Assembly (NCBI GenBank): GCA_002405445.1 | Contig: DHLV01000221.1 | Coordinates: forward strand, 1-20,659 | DNA length: 20,659 nt | Direction of reading: 5' to 3' | DNA from: Flammeovirgaceae bacterium UBA4659 | GTDB taxonomy: Bacteria > Bacteroidota > Bacteroidia > Cytophagales > Cyclobacteriaceae | Part shown: positions 15,672 through 20,659 of the stretch, one piece after another | Layout: every line of letters begins with the position of its first letter | Position numbering within the stretch: position 1 is the stretch's first letter | Program-made: the position numbers and the translations under genes | Notes under the pieces: model-generated | Told to the model about the DNA's origin: nothing | Seen by the model: only the letters and a program-made list of their open reading frames with translations | The model's database searches: none

Positions 15672-15684
15672 CCCATTGGGTCTT

Positions 15685-15702
15685 TTTTGACTTTTGTCAA
15701 AA
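15685..15702. promoter_or_regulatory. Perfect FNR-type operator TTTTGAC-N4-GTCAAAA
   Basis: A perfect 7+7 dyad with a TTTT centre; the core is TTGAC-N4-GTCAA, with TGA-N6-TCA spacing. It lies 13 bases after the stop of the broken Crp-family gene and 56 bases before the desaturase-fusion ATG. The same TGAC-N4-GTCA core occurs at 2271-2282. Confidence 0.6.
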
Positions 15703-15758
15703 TATAGCAAAAGTCCATCGCTGATTATTGCATCGTCAAATCACTCAAAGGATGTCCT

Positions 15759-17153
15759 ATGCAGTATTTCAGCGAACTTTTTAATTACGGATTGTGGGAT
15801 TTGTTGATCAATTCACTCATTTATTCGGCAGTTGCTTTGCCATTTTTTATGGGGTTTTGGTGCATTTGGAAGAAGCGGTTTCAGCACCGGAGGATTCAAG
15901 AAAAACAGCAGAGCAATTCGGCAATGATCAAACACGAACTCAAATACTCTGCCGTTACATTACTCGTTTTTGCAACCATAGATGTGTTGCTTTATGTGGC
16001 TCAAACCAACGGAGTCACAAAACTTTACAACCAGGTCGCTGATTATGGCTGGGGTTACTTTGTGTTTTCCGTTTTTGTCATGATACTTCTGCACGATGCT
16101 TGGTTTTATTTTACGCATCGGCTGATGCATCACCCAAAGCTATTTAAGTATATACACAAAGTACATCACCAAAGCACAGACCCAAGCCCCTTTGCAGCCT
16201 TTTCATTCCATCCTTTGGAAGCGATCGTTGAGGCAACCATTTATGTGATATTTGCTTTTTTGTTTCCTGTCAATATTTGGGCATTGTATGCCTGGCAAAT
16301 TATTCAAATGGGTCTCAATGTTATTGGGCATACAGGCTATGAAATCTATCCGAAAGGGTTTAGTACCCATTGGCTTTTTAAATGGAAAACCCCCTCTACT
16401 CACCACAACATGCACCATTCCCATTTTTCGGGAAACTACGGTTTGTACTTTACCTGGTGGGATAGGATCTTTAATACGGAGTTTAAAGACTACCATACCA
16501 AATTTGAAAGCGTTCAAAAGAGAATTTCGCTACACAAGAAGGCTATGATGTTTTTATGTCTTTTGGCAATAACGCAATATTTACAAGCACAAACCGTAGA
16601 ACTCATCACCAGTGCAGGTTTTGGAAAACCCTACATCATCGAAAGTATCGAAGAACGAAATGATTTGAGTATTGGTTATGCACCCGCTTTCACAGCAGGT
16701 ATAAAATACAAACCCTCGACAGAAAGTAAATGGGGCTTGATCTTGAGCGTGCAGTACTTTGAAGCAAGGGCAAAAGGCATTACAAAAACATCACAGATAC
16801 CCGTTGACGGATTTATTTCAAACACTTCTTTTTTACTTATTGGCGAAAAAGTAAAGCCTTTAAAACGAAACGCAAATTGGAGTTTTATTTATGCTTTCGG
16901 TATTGGATTGAGCGCAGAAAATTATGTGTTTAAAGCCGATACAGAACCACGTAAGAATAACTATTTAAGCCTCATCAGCTACGCGGGTTTTAGCAGAAAA
17001 ATAAATGATCGACTAAGTATACGCATAACAGACGGACTTTTGATCACCGATTTTATAAAGGGCATACACTATCTTTCAGGCAACTGGCCAGGGCAAAGTG
17101 CAGGTGAAGATGTTTCGGAGAACTTACTGATTGGCATAAACTATACATTCTAA
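15759..17153 (+). CDS. Sterol-desaturase-type hydroxylase fused to a barrel-like domain
   Basis: A 464-residue frame with two unlike halves. Residues 1-250 are a fatty acid hydroxylase/sterol desaturase: four or so membrane helices and diiron histidines H120-RLM-H124, H133-KV-H136-H137, H191, and H216-NM-H219-H220. The end WWDRIFNTEFKDYH is where such proteins normally finish. From M263-M264 a signal-peptide-like stretch (MMFLCLLAITQYLQAQ) starts a ~200-residue beta-rich part with alternating strands, ending in INYTF, an outer-membrane-barrel-like terminus. A purine-rich AAGAAGG precedes ATG 16545, so separate translation of the second half is possible. Inner-membrane hydroxylase and outer-membrane barrel in one chain is odd; probably two genes joined by loss of a stop. 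It is preceded by an FNR-type dyad. Confidence 0.82.
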   Translation: MQYFSELFNYGLWDLLINSLIYSAVALPFFMGFWCIWKKRFQHRRIQEKQQSNSAMIKHELKYSAVTLLVFATIDVLLYVAQTNGVTKLYNQVADYGWGYFVFSVFVMILLHDAWFYFTHRLMHHPKLFKYIHKVHHQSTDPSPFAAFSFHPLEAIVEATIYVIFAFLFPVNIWALYAWQIIQMGLNVIGHTGYEIYPKGFSTHWLFKWKTPSTHHNMHHSHFSGNYGLYFTWWDRIFNTEFKDYHTKFESVQKRISLHKKAMMFLCLLAITQYLQAQTVELITSAGFGKPYIIESIEERNDLSIGYAPAFTAGIKYKPSTESKWGLILSVQYFEARAKGITKTSQIPVDGFISNTSFLLIGEKVKPLKRNANWSFIYAFGIGLSAENYVFKADTEPRKNNYLSLISYAGFSRKINDRLSIRITDGLLITDFIKGIHYLSGNWPGQSAGEDVSENLLIGINYTF

Positions 17154-17168
17154 AATAGGAGACTACTG

Positions 17169-17555
17169 ATGCTGATGAAGCACGGTGTCTTTTTTAAAAA
17201 TGTAATTTTTGACAACCGCAGAATACTGGCAAGTAGCTGCCGTGAGGTGGAGCAAGAATTGCCGGGATGCGCCAACAATACAATGGTTTTGACGAGCAAT
17301 AGCTGTGCCCGGAAATTCAAATGACTAAAAGGAAGAACCATATTCGATTACCAAAAAGCCAGATCAAGCCAAAAGAAATCAACCCCTGCAAGATTTGATT
17401 TTTATGATGAATTTCGTGTGTGGAAACAGCAAATGGCAAAACGGTACGGTTACGACCCCAATAATAACAAAACATTCAGTCGCAAAATTGGATCAGTAAC
17501 GATAAGCCAAATGTACGTGGCTACTGTGGTAATTTGCATCAAACGCAACCTTTGA
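17169..17555 (+). pseudogene. Possible decayed reading frame in a 412-base gap
   Basis: The 412 bases between the fusion gene and the DUF5360 gene hold no convincing gene. One frame runs from ATG 17169 to TGA 17553-17555 (128 codons) with a single internal TGA at 17322-17324. Its second part (DYQKARSSQKKSTPARFDF, YDEFRVWKQQMAKRYGYDP) looks protein-like, but I recognise no family. It may be a gene remnant or chance. Confidence 0.2.
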
Positions 17556-17565
17556 CAAAAATAAA

Positions 17566-17973
17566 ATGAAGACACTCAAATATTTTTTCCTTTTAGTAGA
17601 TATCGGTTTCATTGGTTATTGGCTAATTACCGCCTTGCATTTGATACCTGCGCAATACTTGTACAATGACTACACAAACAGTATTTTGGTAAATTGGAAC
17701 TGGTCATTTTTCCCACTTGATATTTTGATTTCAGCCACAGGGCTTTTTAGCATCTACCTGCATTCCAAACAAAAAAAAGAATGGAAAGCGATTGCGTTGG
17801 TTTCTTTGGTACTTACCAGTGTTTCCGGATTGCAAGCCGTTTCGTACTGGACACTTTCGGGTGAGATGGACTTAAATTGGTGGTTACCCAATTTGTTTTT
17901 GCTGATTTACCCATTGTTTTACATACCTAATTTTGTGAAGGAAGTGCCAGCCGCTGATAGCGGGCGGGCGTAA
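17566..17973 (+). CDS. DUF5360/YvaD-like four-helix membrane protein
   Basis: A 135-residue integral membrane protein with four predicted helices (about 5-27, 46-65, 74-96, 104-122). Conserved-looking stretches are DIGFIGYWLITALHLIP, NWSFFPLDILIS and WWLPNLFLLIYPLFYIP, which I associate with the DUF5360 (YvaD-like) family of unknown function. The last ~10 residues (PAADSGRA) are read from a GC-rich structured repeat (from 17946), so the natural C-terminus was probably altered by insertion of that repeat. A TAATTTG -7-like box is at 17530-17536. There is no functional clue from the neighbours. Confidence 0.7.
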   Translation: MKTLKYFFLLVDIGFIGYWLITALHLIPAQYLYNDYTNSILVNWNWSFFPLDILISATGLFSIYLHSKQKKEWKAIALVSLVLTSVSGLQAVSYWTLSGEMDLNWWLPNLFLLIYPLFYIPNFVKEVPAADSGRA

Positions 17974-18030
17974 TGGCACATGTAGCACCTTCGCCCGTGT
18001 CGGCCTTTCTGCCGACAAAATTCGGGTCAC
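17946..18030. repeat. GC-rich multi-hairpin repeat at the end of the DUF5360 gene
   Basis: A chain of stems: GTGCCA (from 17945) with TGGCAC, CCGCT/AGCGG at 17951-17963, CGGGCG with CGCCCG at 17992-17997, and GTCGGC (17999-18004) with GCCGAC (18011-18016) followed by AAAATT. The last could act as a terminator-like hairpin. The block begins inside the coding frame and differs in G+C from both sides, as a dispersed repeat would. Confidence 0.55.
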
Positions 18031-18347
18031 CTTATACTCGTTTGTGAAGAATATCAGGCGTAGACCAACCCCTGTTACCGGCAATTATTTCTCATCAGGT
18101 ATTCCAACCATTTCGTGCAATCCGGTGTCTAATCAGGCGGCTTACTTGGTTAACAGGGCGAAGTAATTGAATTGGTTACGGCCTTTAACGCGTTAGCATG
18201 GATGCCAAGCCAATTGGCCATGTGCAGGCATTGATTGAAGGTAATCTGTTGCTTTCCCAATGTGATGCACCCAAATAGTTGCATCTCGTGTTGGAAAGCC
18301 GGGTGTCGGCAACACGTGCAGGAAGTTGTTTTTAATTGATTTTGTTG
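18031..18347. other. Intergenic stretch without a recognisable gene
   Basis: About 317 bases with no convincing reading frame on either strand. One + frame stays open from the repeat into this region to a TAA near 18165, but it lacks a start codon and known motifs. A small CCAATTGG palindrome and GGTGTCGGCAACACG are the only structures noted. No clear promoter for the next gene was found. Confidence 0.4.
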
Positions 18348-19781
18348 ATGAAAATGGTCGTACGCGTTCTCATTGCATTCATGGTCCCGGTCTTTTCTTT
18401 TTCACAAGGAAAAATCGGAGTGATCGTTAACAAAGACATTGCTACGGCTATTCAGCCGAAAATACAGCAATATGTTGCCGATCTCGCTGCCATTGAAAAG
18501 GTGGCCGTTTGGCTCAACAATTCTGATTTCAACGCGCTGTCTTCAGCCTCAGCGCTACGAGATTCCCTCCGTCATCACTACATAAATGGCAACCTTACCG
18601 GGGTTGTATTTGTGGGTGATTTGCCCATCACCTATTATGAATTACGAGAAGATGTGCATGGCATTTACTCATTTTTTCCTTGTGATGTTTACTTCATGGA
18701 TTTGAATGGTGTTTGGCTTGACACAGCCACCAACGGAACTTGGGGGGTAACGGGTTATTTCGATCAACATGTTGGAAATAGAACGGCAGAAATATGGATG
18801 TCACGCATTATCGGCAGTAACACTCCGGCCCTTGGAAATGAATTGACGGTGCTGAACAACTATTTTGACCGGCTACACTTGCGAATGACCGGACAAGATG
18901 ACTTACCGAGAAAGATGTGTATTTTCGGCAGCGATGTCGAATTTCCTACGATGGAAAGTTGGATCAATGACCCTCTCTTAGGCTACAAGCCTGATGAAAT
19001 GGTGGTTTATCGAAGGAGCACACCCGCCATGACCGATTCACAGCAAAACTGGATCAAAGTTCTGCAAGAGGGGGTCGAATACTCGTTGGTGTTTGAGCAT
19101 TCATACGAGTATGGTCATTCCATGAATCCGTTTTTTTCTCACCACGACTATTTGTCCATGACCCCTCAATCAAACAGTCGTTTCTATTATCTGGTGGCAG
19201 CATGCCTTGTTTCGCGTTATACGGTGCCCAACAGCCTAGGTCTTCTCTATGCCATGGGGCATCAAGGGCTCCTCGCGATCGGCAGCACCAAAGAATCAGG
19301 GATTGGCGGTGGCCGCGAAGTTTTTCACAAGCTGCTGGGGCAAAATCATTCTTTTGGCGCGGCACACAAAGAGTGGCACAACCAGATTGTTCTAGACACT
19401 ACTGTTCCTGAACATATTCAGGAATACATGTTAAAAGCATGCTATGGCTTTGTCATCATGGGAGCCGGAAACCTGAAATTAAATAAGTATAACGTGATTA
19501 CCGGATCAGATCCTGAGCCAGGAAAGCAACAAGTGAACGTTTTTCCCAATCCTTTCAGCAGCTCAACATCGATATCTTATACGCTCGCTGAACCAGGCAA
19601 TGTGGTGATATCGGTGTACAATTTGCAGGGCGTGTTGGTTTCAACATTGGTAAACGCAAATCAGCTTGCAGGTGAGCATGTGGTGGAATTCAGCGGAAGT
19701 GATTTGCCATCGGGCTTGTACCATGTGAGGTTGCAGTCAGCCAATAGGATTGAAACCGGCAAAATGATGGTTGCTAAATAG
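18348..19781 (+). CDS. Secreted C25 (gingipain-like) protein with type IX sorting domain
   Basis: A 477-residue secreted protein. Residues 1-20 (MKMVVRVLIAFMVPVFSFSQ) form a Sec signal peptide; I start at ATG 18348 instead of TTG 18336. Residues ~85-340 resemble the clan CD caspase-fold of peptidase family C25: GVVFVGDLPI, then RTAEIWMSRI, a His region VFEHSYEYGHS (H251/H257), and YLVAACLVSRYT with C286 as the likely nucleophile, then LGLLYAMGHQGLLAIGST. The usual His-Gly is not exact, so activity is uncertain. Residues ~396-477 are a type A sorting domain (VNVFPNPFSSSTSISY ... LPSGLYHVRL ... KMMVAK), directing export and surface attachment by type IX secretion. Confidence 0.83.
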   Translation: MKMVVRVLIAFMVPVFSFSQGKIGVIVNKDIATAIQPKIQQYVADLAAIEKVAVWLNNSDFNALSSASALRDSLRHHYINGNLTGVVFVGDLPITYYELREDVHGIYSFFPCDVYFMDLNGVWLDTATNGTWGVTGYFDQHVGNRTAEIWMSRIIGSNTPALGNELTVLNNYFDRLHLRMTGQDDLPRKMCIFGSDVEFPTMESWINDPLLGYKPDEMVVYRRSTPAMTDSQQNWIKVLQEGVEYSLVFEHSYEYGHSMNPFFSHHDYLSMTPQSNSRFYYLVAACLVSRYTVPNSLGLLYAMGHQGLLAIGSTKESGIGGGREVFHKLLGQNHSFGAAHKEWHNQIVLDTTVPEHIQEYMLKACYGFVIMGAGNLKLNKYNVITGSDPEPGKQQVNVFPNPFSSSTSISYTLAEPGNVVISVYNLQGVLVSTLVNANQLAGEHVVEFSGSDLPSGLYHVRLQSANRIETGKMMVAK

Positions 19782-19887
19782 AACAGCGTACAATACCCGC
19801 AAAGTTTCCAACACCCAAGCCTTGCCCAGTTGAAAAGGGATTTAAGCCGATCACACTAAAACCCTGCTCAGAATAACACCTAACCTT

Positions 19888-19978
19888 CAGGTTGAGCCGG
19901 GCGAAACCTTGTTTTGCGTGTACCCAAATCACGTTCGCCCGGTTCAGGCTTATGGTCGAATGTATTTTTGAGATTGCA
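19888..19978. repeat. Diverged copy of the 14.8-kb repeat before the second Crp gene
   Basis: CAGGTTGAGCCGGGCGAAACC minus its last base starts at 19888 and matches 14809-14829 at 18 of 21 positions; a TTTTTGAGAT end near 19965 matches 14901-14910. Inside, GAGCCGGGCGAA (19894-19905) pairs with TTCGCCCGGTTC (19934-19945) with one wobble. The left terminal repeat of the first copy is missing. Confidence 0.5.
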
Positions 19979-19983
19979 AGTAT

Positions 19984-19991
19984 TATCTTTG
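19984..19991 (+). promoter_or_regulatory. -7 box TATCTTTG for the second Crp-family gene
   Basis: Full match to TAnnTTTG, 47 bases before the ATG at 20039 and just after the repeat end. A TTG at 19968-19970 is only 13 bases upstream, too close for a normal -33 element. Confidence 0.45.
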
Positions 19992-20038
19992 GGCGTAGCA
20001 TTGCGGCAACACGCCAAAGTGAACAGGCATAATCACGC

Positions 20039-20605
20039 ATGAATGCAACCTACCTCGATATCATCCCTACATTTCAAATTTTGCAAGCGAGTGACATTGA
20101 ATTAGCCTCGCAGGCATTCGCACAAAAAAGCTTTGTTAAAAATGACTGTATCGAATTTCCCGGATCAACGGCACAGAAAATCTATTTCCTTCGCTCCGGT
20201 TTAGTCTATTCACAAACAGCAGCCGGAAAGATCAACTGGTATGAATTTGAAGGGCAGTCATTTGCTGACATCGAGAGTATTTTTTTCCACCAGCCGTGCA
20301 CCCATTACATCCGGTGTGCCGAAGATTCGGAGGTAGTGTGGACCACGAAAAGGAACCTCATGCAACTGGTGACCTCGAATCACCGCTGGGCATTATGGTA
20401 TGCTTCTTTTTTGGAAGAAATCATCAGGCGCTTGCATTCCTATTACCAGGGTTTACTTGTACAAGACGCCTCGCAGCGGTACAGGGAACTGATTGCACTA
20501 CATCCCGGCATTCTCCAACGCATACCATTAGGGCACATTGCATCCTACCTCGGCATCTCACAGGTAAGTTTAAGCAGGATCAGGGCCGGCAAGCAGAAAA
20601 AATAA
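20039..20605 (+). CDS. Short Crp/Fnr-family transcriptional regulator
   Basis: A 188-residue regulator of the short Bacteroidota Crp/Fnr type: a beta-roll (about 25-110: FVKNDCIEFPGSTAQKIYFL, RSGLVYSQTAAGKINWYEF), a dimer helix with RWALWYASFLEEIIRRLHSY, and a C-terminal HTH PLGHIASYLGISQVSLSRIR, after which it ends almost at once. The recognition helix SQVSLSR has Ser and Arg but Val where FNR and CRP have Glu, so the target is probably not a TGA half-site. The same architecture and length as the broken gene at 15108 suggest relatives. Signal and regulon are unknown; no target gene is visible within the 54 bases that follow. Confidence 0.85.
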   Translation: MNATYLDIIPTFQILQASDIELASQAFAQKSFVKNDCIEFPGSTAQKIYFLRSGLVYSQTAAGKINWYEFEGQSFADIESIFFHQPCTHYIRCAEDSEVVWTTKRNLMQLVTSNHRWALWYASFLEEIIRRLHSYYQGLLVQDASQRYRELIALHPGILQRIPLGHIASYLGISQVSLSRIRAGKQKK

Positions 20606-20659
20606 CAAAGACGATTTTAACATTTGTAAAGGCATCGCTAAAAATCAGCAGATACCTTT

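Noticed and set aside
18124..18200. attC-like pair GTCTAAT ... CGTTAGC in the intergenic stretch
   Set aside because: The two ends are poor complements and no inner arms pair, so an integron site is not supported.

Overview
The window looks like chromosomal DNA of a Bacteroidota bacterium, most likely of the Cytophagia/Cytophagales type. The signs are a type IX secretion sorting domain, a split-type lycopene cyclase with CrtZ, an FNR/USP/CcoI/CcoS respiratory cluster of Bacteroidota type, weak Shine-Dalgarno sequences and several TAnnTTTG -7 boxes. No rRNA, tRNA, CRISPR array or transposase gene was seen. By eye the left part (to about 9.8 kb) is richer in G+C and tightly coding; the right part is more AT-rich, with longer gaps, repeats and broken genes.

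Left block, 181-9787, all on the + strand. It holds a Tet/TCR-type MFS exporter, an FNR-like regulator, two universal stress proteins and then ccoI-ccoS, the copper ATPase and small assembly protein for cbb3 cytochrome oxidase. usp1, usp2, ccoI and ccoS are packed with gaps of 11 and 1 bases and a 4-base overlap. A TGAC-N4-GTCA dyad and a TACTTTTG -7 box precede usp1, so the unit looks like an oxygen-responsive operon. The oxidase genes themselves (ccoN/O/P) are absent; a 1032-residue secreted Asp-box (BNR/VPS10-like) propeller protein follows instead.

Middle block, 9850-12786. A HicB-HicA toxin-antitoxin pair in reversed order is followed by a lysine-rich histone-H1-like protein. On the minus strand is a late carotenoid operon read SRPBCC, crtZ, crtY. 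Both gaps inside that operon contain inverted repeats, and crtB/crtI are not present upstream.

Right block, 12931-20605, all + strand and accessory in character. An AraC-type regulator, an SDR oxidoreductase and an NTF2/SnoaL-like protein form a small unit. The SDR gene is preceded by a perfect 15-base direct repeat with 21-base period, placed as an AraC operator would be. Next come a 141-base element with 19-base perfect terminal inverted repeats, an attC-like folded palindrome, and a Crp/Fnr-family regulator broken by one in-frame TAA. A perfect TTTTGAC-N4-GTCAAAA dyad sits in front of a 464-residue fusion of a sterol-desaturase-type hydroxylase and an outer-membrane-barrel-like domain. A decayed reading frame, a DUF5360/YvaD-like membrane protein whose 3' end runs into a structured repeat, a secreted C25 (gingipain-like) protein with a type IX sorting domain, and a second short Crp-family regulator complete the window.

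The points most worth a second look are the desaturase-barrel fusion behind an FNR-type operator next to a broken FNR-type regulator, the AraC direct-repeat operator, and the related repeats in front of both short Crp-family genes.
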